The notes under the pieces are model-generated. The model was not told where the DNA came from. It made no database searches and saw only the letters and a program-made list of their open reading frames with translations. From positions 15,447,310 through 15,511,309 of the forward strand of contig CM040430.1 of the NCBI GenBank assembly GCA_022702705.1: DNA of 64,000 bases, in the 5' to 3' direction. The DNA is from Papilionanthe hookeriana x Papilionanthe teres (taxonomy: Eukaryota > Streptophyta > Magnoliopsida > Asparagales > Orchidaceae). Each line of letters opens with the position of its first letter. Positions within the stretch are counted from its first letter, which is position 1. The position numbers and the translations under genes were made by a program. Shown piece by piece: positions 1-11,130 of this stretch.

Positions 1-264
1 TATCTTCTCCATGGTTAGTGAGTAGTCTCCCTTGCCTTTCTTCTTCCATGAAGTAATTATGATGTGGTGATGTGGAAATTATGTGCCCTTTAAGTGTTAT
101 AAAAGTTGTGATGTTTCTTTAATTTGGAACATAATTTACTTTTCAATCTGACCAATTGAATTGTTAAAACATGTTGAGGAACATTAATTCCAAATGAATT
201 GAATGTTCTACAACAAGAATGAAGAAACTATTTAATGTTCTACATAAGTTAGTGTGTTTCTTAG
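1..264 (+). repeat. Left fragment of a decayed Athila-like 5' LTR
   Basis: No coding region is visible here. Positions about 120-180 resemble about 60700-60755 in the Athila-like 3' LTR: both hold a stretch like TTGTTAAAA followed by a GTTGA(A/G)GAA core. I infer that this is the left part of an Athila-type 5' LTR split by element A, with the right part at 54927-55150. The match is short and diverged, so the assignment is tentative. Confidence 0.4.
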
Positions 265-269
265 TTAAT
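265..269. repeat. Target-site duplication of element A, left copy
   Basis: TTAAT directly precedes the TG that opens the LTR at 270. The same five bases follow the terminal CA at 54921. A 5-bp duplication is normal for Ty3/Gypsy integration and fixes the limits of the outer element. Confidence 0.93.
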
Positions 270-462
270 TGTCGGCATATTTTTAGGTTATGGTGGTTTG
301 AAAAGGGGTCGCCTACAGAAGTTGTGCGGCGAATTTTAGATTTTAATTTAATTTATATATACAATTTAAAAAAAGTAGTATTTTGGTTTTGAAAATAGTC
401 TTAAGTTTGAAAATTTTAAAATATGAAATTAAACCGATCTCACATCCCAAATAGTTTATATA

Positions 463-470
463 AATGAGCG
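463..470 (-). promoter_or_regulatory. TATA-like box near the LTR end (3' LTR copy of A)
   Basis: Sense TATATAAA occurs about 190 bases before the LTR's sense end. The same box lies at 47928-47935, 22246-22253 and near 42482, so all four LTRs keep it. It could start transcripts with a short U5, but a second TATA-like box lies mid-LTR, so the true start is unresolved. Confidence 0.35.
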
Positions 471-599
471 CCGTATCACAATCTGCGTATCTATCCCGTG
501 TAATAGACACACTGCATGATGATGGGGCTTGATTAAATAAACTAGAAGATTTGTGACATTTGTTTAGTCTGCGAACCAATTTTATAAGTCGACAAGTTC

Positions 600-629
600 C
601 CCTGCTTAATATAAAGAAATTAAGCAGGG
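600..629. promoter_or_regulatory. Conserved LTR stem-loop
   Basis: CCCTGCTTAAT (600-610) is perfectly complementary to ATTAAGCAGGG (619-629), giving an 11-bp stem with a loop of 8. The same stem is intact at 48073-48102 and 42314-42343. In the left LTR of element B (22074-22105) it is damaged at the CTG/CAG bases. Its position near the transcription-proximal end of every LTR suggests an RNA structure or regulatory palindrome. Confidence 0.5.
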
Positions 630-1073
630 TTTATATTACCTGGGTTCTTAAAGTTCCCTATAAGGGCAAGCCCCTATAGTTAATTACATCTTAAATGAAG
701 GGAATCATTTAAGAAAACTCTCGATAATGATCAGTGCTTTTGCTTTCAAGAATTTCAAAATTTAACATTTCAAAGGATTGGATTTTGGAAATTTCAATAT
801 AGAATGGATCAAATTTTGAACAGTTTATTTTAGGAATCCAAAGGAAGAGAGGTAGGAGAAGTTGAGGATCCAAGAAGAATCTTGGCAACTTCCCAAACTA
901 TTCTATTGTTTGGCTTCAATTTAGGGGAATTATTTCATGTTGCAATCCTACCAATTTTAATTAATTAGGAATTATGTTTGTATGATATAATCACACAAAT
1001 AGCCTTGAAGATGTGAGGGTTTATATCGTACCAAACGATTACCTCGGAGTCCTAAGACCGGTTAGGACTTAAT

Positions 1074-1274
1074 TTGCATAACACGATTATGCCTAACGAA
1101 AGGTTGAGAATTTATGTTGCACTAAGCAAACTACCTCGAAATCCTATGACTTGGTTATTAAATTCTAAGAAAGGTTTAGTTGATGTAGACTCATGTTTTG
1201 TTGACGATGATGGCCGTGCTGTCCACTATGCTCCAAGCTCTGTATTGTTGCAGAAGTTTAGTTTTAGAAAGTGA
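1074..1274 (+). other. Small conserved ORF in the LTR, antisense to element A (copy 1)
   Basis: This is a 66-residue open frame containing MPNERLRIYVAL and VDDDGRAVHYAPSS. Related frames lie at 48547-48747, 21384-21608 and 41645-41845, so all four giant LTRs keep it open without indels although the A and B subfamilies differ in sequence. I do not recognise the product. It runs antisense to the retrotransposon's own transcription. It may be a fossil of captured sequence or a chance frame in a conserved stretch. Confidence 0.3.
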
Positions 1275-3717
1275 AAATCAGGAGATGAGAGAAGTGTTTT
1301 GGGTTAGAGAAATCTTAAAGTCCAAATATTTTTAATGTTTTAATTAAAACAAATCTTAAAGTTGGTTAAACAGAACCGATTAAGATCCCACGGTTCCGTC
1401 ATCCCGGCACCGTTATTTTCATTGGATTCACTTAGTCCAAATGAAATTGTGAAACTCAACTGAATGAGTTAAACACTTTCATTTAGAACATGGGAAATCC
1501 CGTTAGCAACACGTGGGTTACATCATCTGAGGTATTCTCGATCATCCAACGAGACGTTTTAGCTTAGTTGTAGTTGTAGTTTTGTTGTTCTGTTTGTGAT
1601 TAAATTTTGAGTTGTTTTATATTTTGAAATGTTATGGAGGTGAATTTTATCTTGTTTTGACTTTTAATTTAGTTTTGGGTTTCAGTTTTGTGGCTATCCT
1701 AAAGGTTTTAGTTTTCATGCAGGTTGTCATTCTTGTTTAACTTGAAAGAAAAGTAAAGTGCAGTACAGGTAAGTAAATTGCAATAAAATAAAAGCGTACC
1801 TGAAGGGTCTTCCCGTCATTCCAGGCTACACTTAAAACACATGTCAAGGCATTTAAATATTTGCAAGCAATACCTAGGTAAAGCTAAGGGAAGGTTCTGG
1901 TTATCTACCAAAATCCTAATCCTATCACTAGTCAATTCCTATGACGTCTAGGTCCTTGTGTTTTGTTGAGGATGATTTTCTTCACTAAATGAACAATTAA
2001 GTTCAATTATTCTTTTAAAACATCTCATTATATTGAGGAAGTGCTTAGGACGAATCCTAAACAACTTTTCAATACTTCGGAGATTATTTTGAGTCCAAAT
2101 GAACTTTATTGTACAAGTGAATTAATCATCCAAAAGGTGTAGTTAAGTTTTGTTTCTTGCTCGATGAATTAGGATGTTTTATTATCCTATGAGTAAAGTG
2201 ACATTTCACTTGACGCTCCGTTTAGGACTTATAATAATGAAAGCCTTTAGGGGCAAATCAGTTTGTTAAAGTTTTTAACAATTTAAAATTAGAATTGATG
2301 ATTTAAAGTGATTTCATTTACATATAAAATTTTGATTAATAATTTTATGTTTGGAATAGTGTTCAAGTTGTTTTAATTAAATCTTTATATTTTAAATGAT
2401 TTTTATATTTTAAATTTGCTTAGGTTGAAAGAGGTGTTTAAATTATTTAATTTTTATTAAATTTTGATGACTTGATTTAGATTAATTATAATGTTTTAAG
2501 TTGATTTTAATTAGTTTGATTTTCATATTCTTTTTTATTATGAATTGTTTTAAAATTACTTGAGGTTTCAAATTTGTTTTTTTAAGTTTGTTCTTAAGTG
2601 ATTTCAAATCGATTTTAAATGTTTAAATTTTATTTTAATTTGATTATTAAGTCATTTAATGTCTTAAACTTTAATTTAATTAAAGGTTATTTCCCTTTTT
2701 TAATTATTAATTTCAAACTTCATTTTAGAAGTAATTAAAATTGAATATTGTTGAATTGATCCATTTAGGGATTTTAGATTAAGGAATTGATATCTTCTCA
2801 AGTCATATCCCTAATTTTAATAATCAAAATTTAATTATTCTTCCAAAATTTAAATTATTTAATTAATTAAGATTCACTTTGAATATTTTCAAGATAATTA
2901 ATGGGTTTCTACCTCTTTATTTCTCATGTTTTAATCATCTACAAGAGAATTAAAATCAGATATTTTACCCTCCTTTTGATTAAGCCTAAGGTATTAATTA
3001 GGGTTAAAAATCCTTAATTATCATTATGCTCTTTTAAGCTTGTTCAACTCATAACTTACAAAATTAAGCTCAAATAAACTTGAAATTTTTATGTCACTTC
3101 ACTCACGTGTCAATTAAGACATTAGAGGAGAAAATGTGATTTTTCTGTTTTTCATTTAATTTATATAATTATTTTAATGAAAAATAAGGGTTTTCAATGA
3201 AAATTCAACAACATAACCAAGGTAAAGTTTCAGTCCTTAGGAAAATTATGGGATGTTTCTACTAACCAGAGGACCACTTGAACCAATTTTGATGATTTTT
3301 TGAATTACATTGTATTTATTATAATTATTTTGAATTTTGGAGTATTAATTAATTATAAAAAAAGGTTGAAGTTTAAAATTAAGTTTTATATTTTTCTTAA
3401 TTCTCTCTGATCTCAAGGAACTCAGAGAAATAAATTTTATATTTTTCTGATTTTTCTTTGATTTATTAGGATTAATTTAGTGCAAAGGGTTGAATAATCC
3501 ATTTTTTAATATTAAAATTGTCTTAAGCCTTTAAAATTCAATTTAATAACCTATAGACTTGAGAAAAATATATGTTTGGTTCCTAAGTGATTAAGGAATA
3601 AAATGTGACATTTTGGTGATTTTTATTATTTCTATGATTATTATTTTTTTTTAATTATTAAAATATTAAAATATGGTGAAAAATGAAGATTTTTAGAAAA
3701 TTCCAATTTTAATTTTC

Positions 3718-3747
3718 TTAGACTTCTCTGATATCAGAGAAGTCTAA
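3718..3747. repeat. 30-bp perfect palindrome in LTR
   Basis: The sequence centred on TCTGATATCAGA is a perfect 30-bp inverted repeat whose arms begin TTAGACTTCTC. The partner copy at about 51198-51223 has one arm mismatch. It belongs to a series of CTCTGA...TCAGAG motifs spaced through about 900 bases of the LTR. Confidence 0.7.
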
Positions 3748-5251
3748 AAACTAATTTGGTGAATTTTTTAAATGTATTTTGGGAGTTAAGAATTTTTAAA
3801 GTTTAATTTTGGTTATGTGACTTAATTAATCCATTTAGTGGGTTAAATCATTTCCAATTGATTTTAAATTTTTATGTGGGACTCCTCTGACCCTAAAGAT
3901 TAGTGGAGAATTATTTTCAAGTGATATTGATGTATAGTTAGCCCTATTTAATTAAAATTTAGTTTTGAATGTTTAGGCCAATTAGGGTTATTCTTAATGA
4001 GTTAACTCAAAATATATTTTTTCTAGGGTCCTCTAGTCCTAAGATACCTCCTCTAATTTTTCTAGAATTTATTTAACAATATGCTAATTATTGGAATTAA
4101 AATTCCAAAACAGAGGCATAAACTTAAAAAATCAATAACTTGCCATAGAGATGGCCTCTGACCTTGGAAAATTCAGGGAATGTTCCCAAGAACAGAGGCT
4201 GAAAAAGCCGTATGGTCTCATTTTATGGTGAATTGTATGCATGCATGGAGAATTAAAATACTAAAATCAATAAATAATTAATTAAAAATAAAAAACTCAT
4301 GAAAATAGCTTAATTCTTTTTCCACATTCTTCTCCTCTGTTTGCTGAGCAAGAGAGTATTTTTATTTTATTTTTGTGATTTTTCTATGCAAAGATATGGA
4401 TTTTTAAAGTTTTAGGTATTTAAATAAATAAAAAATACCCTATTTATCTACTTATCCACGCAGCGCTGACTCAACCTCGACAGCTCCGAAAGGCCACGCG
4501 TCGACTCCCTATTCGACGCCGCCATCTAACTCAACGCTCCGGGGGCCCATGGTTTCATTTCCCTTCCACTCGTCCGATGGATCTGGATCGTCCGTTCGAT
4601 ACACGCGCGATCCGACGGTCCTGGTCATCGTCTCCGTCTGGTTCAACCCGAGAGCTCTCCACCCTAAAACCTTAAGATCTCGCTCGATACTTAACCAATC
4701 TTCACGTTCTTATGATCTATGGACTCGTCTCGACAAGATGAACATATCAATATGGATAACATGCTATGAAATTGACTCAAATGAAGTGAAGAATCGCTTG
4801 AAGCTCTCGGGAAGGAGGAGATCCATACCTTTGCTCTGAGAAGAGAAGCTTCAATCAGAGAGTTGTGGCACCTTCGATTGAACCTAAGGAAGCTCCAGAT
4901 GAAGTCTCTGGCTCTAGGGAATTGTCTAGGTATAACATTCACCAAACCCGATTTCAAGCTTTGGTCTCTGGAAGAAATGGCTGGCTTGGTGAGTGGCCTT
5001 TTGCTGGAAAACTTCTCCTCTTGGTCTAGTGAAGGTGTACGGTCAGTCAATTTAAGGATTGACTCACTGTGGTGAAGTGTCCTAGTTTTGGGCTTGAAAT
5101 TCAACTATGAAATTGAGCTCATAGAGGGGAAATTAGGGCTAGATTTCAGTGGGGATCAAGTGCTCTATGCTAGGGGGAGGGTCTGGAGAAATTTTGGCAG
5201 AGTTTCTGTATGGTGTGGTTCAACTCTCTTTTTTGGCCAGAGGGGGTGGAG

Positions 5252-5259
5252 TTTAAATA
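5252..5259 (-). promoter_or_regulatory. Mid-LTR TATA-like box (3' LTR copy of A)
   Basis: Sense TATTTAAA lies in a GC-rich block inside the LTR. The equivalents at 52732-52739, 17324-17331 and 37577-37584 are conserved. Pyrimidine-rich sequence follows, as in many plant core promoters. Confidence 0.4.
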
Positions 5260-7463
5260 GAGCTGGCTGGAGGGCTTCCCAGGGGGGTTTGATGGCTTGG
5301 ATCAACTGCTCTGGTGAGGTGAAGAACAGCCATGGTGTCCACTGGCCATGAGACAGCTCAGCAGAGAAGAATTTAAAACTTGGGTCACATGGGTGCTTTC
5401 GGCCTGGTGTTTTTCGGCGGCAGTGGTGGCTGGCCGGCCAGGGTCAAGTCACCATCCTGATCAGGAGGGTCAGGGCTTGAATTTGGTGAAGTCAATTGGA
5501 GTTGGCCAAGTGTAAAGGGGCTGAATTGAAATGGAATGGGGGGAGGCTATTTTTGGGTTCAATTTGGTCAACCCATGGTTTTAGGCTTGGTGCACCACCC
5601 AAGGCCTGGTTTTGGGCTGAAAAGAATCACTTGGGTCAGCCTCACATGTGTGGTGAAGTCCCCATCAAAATAGTTTAAGTTAATTTTGGGTTAGGGTGTG
5701 ACATTAAAGAGGTAAAAAAGGCTTAAGGGAGAGCTTAGAAAGGGATTCCCTCCTTTGTCATAAATGGATTGACGACAAGGCAAAGCTCTCATGGCTTCAT
5801 ATGGCTTGTGAATGGCTTCATTTAGGTTTCTTATGGCTTGGAAAAAGTTGGCTTGTTTTCTTAGAAATAGGTCTTAGGAATTGTGGCCATTTTGGTGAAA
5901 AATTTGGGTGAAGCTTGATTTAGGTTGATTTGATCTTTGGTTTGGAACATAGGGATTGATTTAGATCAAATGGATGAAGGGAGGTTTGTCATATGGGCTT
6001 TAGAATAAATTTTGGGCTTTTTGGATTTGGTGAGAGATGGGCTTTTAAAATGGTTTAAGGAGGTGGGCTTTTAAGTTTTAAAATGAATTAGTGGATGAAA
6101 ATTTTGTGAAGGGCTATGCCAAATGAATGTTGCATTTATTTTAGTTATATGTTATGAAAACTTTAGAAAATATATGGGGTCATTTTGAGTTGAATTGGAT
6201 TTAATTTGGGCCTTTTAGTAATAGGGTCAAATTGGACCAAATTGGGCTAACTTGAGCAAAGGTTGGGGTGATTTTTGTTTTGATGTAAAATTAATGTTGT
6301 AAAATGTTTATGGAGGTGTAAAAAAGAGTTTTCAATTTTGGTTGGTCTTAATTTTTGGATTTGGGCTTGTTTGGATTCATGATTGGTTTAGGCCAAATTG
6401 GGGATTTTGGGTTTGGGTTAAGCTTAAGTGGAGTTTGAGTCCAAATTTGGGGCAAATTAAGTCATATTTTTGTTTTTGGGGATGTTAGGAAGATTTCAAA
6501 ACAAATTTGGGGAAAATTGGGTAACATTTGGGTTGAATTTGAGATGGATTGGGTTGGCTGGTCATTTTGGGCCTTAAGGGCCCATTTGGATTTTTTAATT
6601 AAACAAGGTTAAATTGACAAAATTGGCCTATGGTGTAGTTGAAGAAAATGCTGTTGTGAATATTTAGGATTTTCTAGAATTTTCTGGGAATTTTTGGAAT
6701 TTTTTGGATTTTTAGGCTAAAGGGGTATTTTGGGTATTTGGAGGGTATTAGGGGGTATTTTTGGAAATTTTGGTATATTTGGTCATGGATGATCCATTTG
6801 AGTGGTGTGGAATGTTTAAGATTGATTTTGAGGAATTTTAGGTAATTTAGGCAATTTTGCAAAATTTTGGGCATTTTCTATGGCATTTGGTAGTTTTGGT
6901 TGGCTTAGGGCCCCAGGGGTCAAAAATTGAAATTTTGGAAAAATGAAAATTGAGTAAATGTGAGTGAAATGAAATTATTTTGGTTGAGCCATGAAGCCAT
7001 TTTAAGCTCACAAGAGCCATGAGAGGACTCATTTTAAGCATTCACTATGTTGTTCTTAACCCCATTAGCCAGGGGCTTAGGGGTTGTGGTCCATCCATAT
7101 GAATTATCTACGTGAGTCAGGGAGTCAAATTGGGTCAGAATGTTTTTAGGGTTGGAATATGTGCGAGAGTGTAGTGTGTGTGCAAGTCAACCCTCACCAG
7201 ACCAGACCATCCAGGGTAGTCTTAAGGCCAGAGAGTCCTATAGGAAGCTCATCTTTTAAACCTCCACATATTGGTTTTAACCCTCCAAGTGGACTGGGGG
7301 TTTGTAATCAAACATGTGGGGTTTGAAGGGAGTCAAGAAGTGTTTGAATTTCTAAGTGGTGGGTCCCATTTCTAGTCCTCTAGGATAGTCAAAGGGAAAA
7401 CCTATGGCTAGATCCTAAATACTAAGGAGAGAAGAAATGACCTCACCCAAAATGAGGTCAACA

Positions 7464-7486
7464 AATGGACCCCCAATAGGTGTGGT
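7464..7486 (-). other. PPT-like tract of element A
   Basis: In sense, ACACCTATTGGGGGTCCA and a few bases lie directly before the 3' LTR. A G-run next to the LTR is the expected site for the plus-strand primer. Positions 7466-7483 are perfectly complementary to an 18-mer in the leader (47489-47506). Confidence 0.65.
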
Positions 7487-9317
7487 GGGCTAACCAAGCA
7501 CACCGCGCGTATTGGCGTTGACCTAAGAGATCAACAAAACTCACACATACGTCTAGGTGACACACTTAGAACAAAGCGTAGAAGATTTCCGCTTGGGAGT
7601 ATCGAGTATATATCCAAGACTCGAGATTCTTGAACTCTCGCTGGGGAAAAAGAAGGTGAATTCCAAATCACGAGATCTGGGCAGATTTGATTTTAAATTC
7701 ATTTTTTCAAGTTTCAATTTCAAGTTTTTAATTTTGGAGTTTGAGTTCTGATTTCGATTGAAGTTTGATTTAAGATTAATTTCAAGGTGGATCTCGTTGA
7801 GCTTCTGAATTTGGAATGAGAATCGGAACCTAGGTTCCAACTCCGGGATTGTAAAGAAGATTAGAGATTCAGGCTCTAGCCTCGCAAGTTTGAAAGAGGA
7901 CTAGAATTTAGGCTCTAGTCTTGAAGAGAACTGGAAGTTAGGCTCCAGCCTAAGAAGTTTGGAAGAGAACTAGAAGTTAGGCTCTAGTCTCGAAGAGAAC
8001 TGGAAGTTAGGCTCCAGCCTCAAAAATTTGGAAGAGAACTAGAAGTTAGGCTCAGTTAGGCTCCAGCCACAAAAATTTGGAAGAGAACTAGAAGTTAGGT
8101 TCTAGTCTCGAAGAGAACTGGAATTTAGGCTCCAGCCTCGGAAGTTTGGAAGAGAACTAGAAGTTAGGCGCTAGTCTCGAAGAGAACTGGAAGTTAGGCT
8201 CCAGCCTCAGAAGTTTAGAAGAGAACTAGAAGTTAGGCTCTAGTCTCGAAGAGAACTAGAAGTTAGGCTCCAGCCTCAGAAATTTGGAAGAGAACTAGAA
8301 GTTAGGCTCTAGTCTCGAGGAGAACTGGAAGATAGGCTCCAGCCTCAGAAATTTGGAAGAGAACTAGAAGTTGGGCTCTAGTCTCGAAGAGAACTGGAAG
8401 TTAGGCTCCAGGCTCGGAAATTTGGAAGAGAACTAGAAGTTAGGCTCTAGTCTCGAAGAGAACTGGATGTTAGGCTCCAGCCTCGGAAATTTCTCTGTAT
8501 GAAGAGGGACCTAGTCCCATGCCATCAGAACTAAATCGAACAAAGTTCATGGCTCCATGTTAAGAGAACTAGTCGATCCTCTAACACACAGAGAAAAGAT
8601 TTAAAAGGAATTGGTAAGTGTACCAAGCTGAAAAGACTCGACTTGGTGACAAGTCGAGGAAAGGATTTGAATTTCAGAAGAGTTTCAAACAGATTTCATT
8701 TTGAAGAATAATCAAAGGATTCAGATCGAAGGATTCAGATTGAGATTTAGATTCATTTCATTCGTTTTGGTGATTCAATTTCAAAAATATTTAGAGTTCG
8801 TGTTTATTTGCAGTTTGTTTTGACATTTAGATTCTTAAAAAGAGCTCTTATTCATTTTCTTTTTTTTCTCTATTTTTTTGTCTTCATTATCTTGTCTTTC
8901 TTTTTTTTATTTATTTTCTTTTCCATTTTCTTTTTATTCTCATTCATTTTTTTTATATTCTCTTTTTTTTCCAATCTTTGTTCAAAGTTCATTTAACTTA
9001 ATGGTGTTTCCCAGTCAATTTGCACAAAAGAGGTGAAGGCAAAACGTGACATAGTCGTTTCCATTTCAATTTGTCGAAAATACATCACATAGTCTGATCT
9101 AAAACATGATGAAATCTTCCTTGAAAATTCAGTATCTCATACAATCCACATAAATCTAAAATGGATTGTGTAAGATTCTTGTTGATTCTTCCAATAGCAT
9201 CTGTCAAAATCCATGTCTGAATAGTAAGATACATGGATAATAACATCACCTTCCAAGCTACCCTTGGCAGGAATGTCGTATGGATGTGCATTGGAGGTGT
9301 GCTATCTCAAATGTAAC
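7487..9317 (-). other. 3' untranslated region of element A
   Basis: This region lies between the 3' ORF stop and the PPT. I see no coding capacity in sense. From the ORF outward it holds a short flank resembling the equivalent flank in element B, a purine-rich tract (plus-strand 8810-8990 is T/C-rich) and a minisatellite (7853-8497). An internal tandem repeat before the 3' LTR is a known trait of Tat/Ogre elements. Confidence 0.7.
7853..8497. repeat. Minisatellite, 69-bp dimeric unit (30 + 39 bp)
   Basis: Two related subunits alternate: GAAGAGAACTAGAAGTTAGG plus CTCTAGTCTC (30 bp), and GAAGAGAACTGGAAGTTAGG plus CTCCAGCCTCRGAAATTTG (39 bp). GCTCTAGTCT-type starts near 8099, 8169 and 8238 confirm the 69-bp step. 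One unit near 8040-8080 carries a partial internal duplication. It sits in the 3' UTR of element A. Confidence 0.9.
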
Positions 9318-10802
9318 TTACAGCTCGTAGGGCCGGAGGCTCTCTAACTCTGGATCTGGCTGATAGTGGAAAGGCATTTTCTTTCATCCATTCTCCTGAA
9401 AGAAACGGAGATCCGCTCCACAGGCACTCCTGGGATGCAATGTTTTGCTATGTCGACTCTGTTTCCTTTTAACACAGGACAGAACCTACCGGTAGTGGTA
9501 TCTTTACCGGCCCTCGGAATTCACCAGGGCCTGCTACCCAGAGGTTCGATCCGAACATGATGTTACACTGGTTGACGAAAGACACTGTACAAAAAGGTCT
9601 GACGAAGTCATGATGATCTATGTGTGGCGGTATGCAATCACCCTCTTTGTATATGTTAATGATGCAGCTGTTGGGTATGCAATATGCAGGCAATACCCCC
9701 CATGTCACCATCCTTTTTACCATTCTCTTGATAATTCTTGGCATCAGATCCACCTCACTACGACGGAGTATCCCTGGTGGATTTCCCTTCCTTTCTTCAG
9801 CGAAGTTGTAGCAACACCTGCACTGAATCATAACGCTTCCTTTCCCTTTCATCCACTTTCGGGGTTTGGAAAAGGTCTTTTCTCTTAAACAAACGGCTCG
9901 ACCAATTTTCTGAAGCTCAATGACACAGTCCACAATTTGTTGTTGCTCATAGTCCGAGAAAACATCTATATGCAGCTCGAGGCCCTCCAGGATGTTGACC
10001 CTCTTGCCTCGAATCCTCTCGAAGTATTCAAAAGTTCTCTTTTCAACTTACTGCAATTTCTCCAGCTCGTATTCCGGGATTATTTGAAGTCCTCAGGGTC
10101 TGGTAACATACTGCGGGATGTACGACTTAACCCCAGCACGCTCTCTTGCATGTCTCGGCTCCTCGGGGATAGTCTCTGTCAGGACATCCTCCGGGGTTAC
10201 TTTTGCAACAAGACTCTTCAGAACTAGTACATCTGCTTGGCGTCGAGGCGCTGATTCTATTTCTGTTCTTCTTGGAATTTCTTTCATCCTTTATGCTGTT
10301 CTTGGGGTTGACTTTCTCTTTTCTGGTTCCTGACGAACCGATCTCTTCGAAGTATTTACATTGACGGTAGCAACTGTCTCTTCATGTTGATCCGATGCTA
10401 GCTTGGTCAACATCTTGCGAATGCGACGGTTCTTGTTTCTTCGTTGGGTAGGAGTGAGAGTAGCTCTTCTTACCTCCTGAACTTCTGTGGACATGGCGCT
10501 GACAAGCCGCCCTCTGCTGCAGCAACCACGGACTTAAATTTCTTGTCTTCTCCCGTTGCATGAGCGGCGTTTGCTTTTCTTTTCTTGCTAGTAGAAGACT
10601 GACTTGGGTCACCCAATTTCATCACTGTATGACTGCGGAGCTCTTCCTGATCAATCGGGGTCCAATCAGTTTCTTCATATTGTAGCCCGACTGGTGTGAA
10701 ATCGGAGTCGATCTCAATTATGGCTCCATCCCTCACCCTCTTTTCATCAAGTGCTAGACTCACGCCATTTTTAAAGTTCAGAACCAACCGCTCGTTCGAC
10801 AT
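9318..10802 (-). pseudogene. 3' ORF of element A with AlkB-type (ALKBH9/10-like) RNA demethylase domain
   Basis: The frame starts with MSNERLVLNFKNGVSL at 10802 and its original end is a TAA at 9318-9320, about 490 codons. The N-terminal part has a basic stretch LTPTQRRNKNRRI (about 10450). From about 10110 the protein matches plant ALKBH9/ALKBH10 2-oxoglutarate/Fe(II) dioxygenases: VNILEGLELH, KPRKWMKGKGSVMIQ, CCYNF, GNPPGI, GDCIPPHIDHHDF, RPFCTVSF, PGEF and PLPVGSVL. Iron ligands are H and D of HID (9622-9624, 9616-9618) and the distal H of KHC (9441-9443). The 2OG-binding arginines lie at 9413-9415 and 9395-9397. In known relatives this fold removes N6-methyl from adenosine in RNA. Breaks: a frameshift near 10480, in-frame stops at 10291-10293, 10093-10095 and 10048-10050, a 1-base loss near 9472 and another near 9380. 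The coding part lacks the introns of host genes. It lies downstream of integrase, where retroviruses carry env. Confidence 0.88.
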
Positions 10803-11130
10803 TTCCCTGTGAAAAACAATGAAAGGATCAGGGGCTATACTAAGAATAAGAACAATAAGAAAAACATTTATTAATGAAAATTTTTTTTATTTATTTCTTT
10901 TAAATCTTAAAGAAAGTAGGAAAAGATGAGGAAAGATCAGGAATGAATTGATTTAAAAGGAAAGATCAACATTTTATTATTACGATTTCACATGTTTTTT
11001 TTAACACATTTTTGTTAATGATTTTTTTTTATCATCCATTTTATTTTTGGTTCGGACCCAGTCACAAATGATTACTCTACCCTTGTTTCTAGGAATGAGA
11101 CTCCACTTTTAAAGTCCATCCTTCAAAACA
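10803..11130 (-). other. Spacer between integrase and 3' ORF in element A
   Basis: This is AT-rich non-coding sequence with long A/T runs. It corresponds to 31296-31539 in element B. The original pol end was probably near 11080, because B has an Arg codon where A has the TGA at 11131-11133. A leader or promoter for the 3' ORF could lie here, but I see no clear motif. Confidence 0.5.

Larger units (their letters stand above)
270..7463 (-). repeat. 3' LTR of element A (7.2 kb)
   Basis: This aligns along its length with 47747-54921. It begins TGTCGGC and ends GTCAACA on the plus strand, so in sense it runs TGTTGAC...CCGACA. From sense start to end it holds a G-poor, C-rich block (plus-strand 5700-7000), a GC-rich promoter-like block (4440-5700), a run of CTCTGA-palindrome modules (about 3240-4170), a long A/T-rich stretch, a small conserved antisense ORF (1074-1274) and hairpins with a TATA-like box (450-630). 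No gene is supported in the element's sense direction. Confidence 0.93.

Noticed and set aside
4549..5678. GC-rich frames in the A LTR as a captured host gene
   Set aside because: No protein family is recognisable and the frames are not kept between LTRs; the block looks like a promoter or 5' UTR.
8808..8996. Phe-rich 62-residue frame resembling a membrane peptide
   Set aside because: It is read from the antisense of a purine-rich 3' UTR tract; no conserved equivalent exists in B.
9366..9888. Plus-strand open frames over the AlkB region
   Set aside because: They are antisense shadows of the minus-strand AlkB coding sequence and match no family.
9318..10802. A host ALKBH gene that happens to lie next to the retrotransposon
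   Set aside because: The same ORF with the same element-specific N-terminus and tail occurs in element B, and in A it lies between integrase and PPT inside exact LTR and duplication borders.
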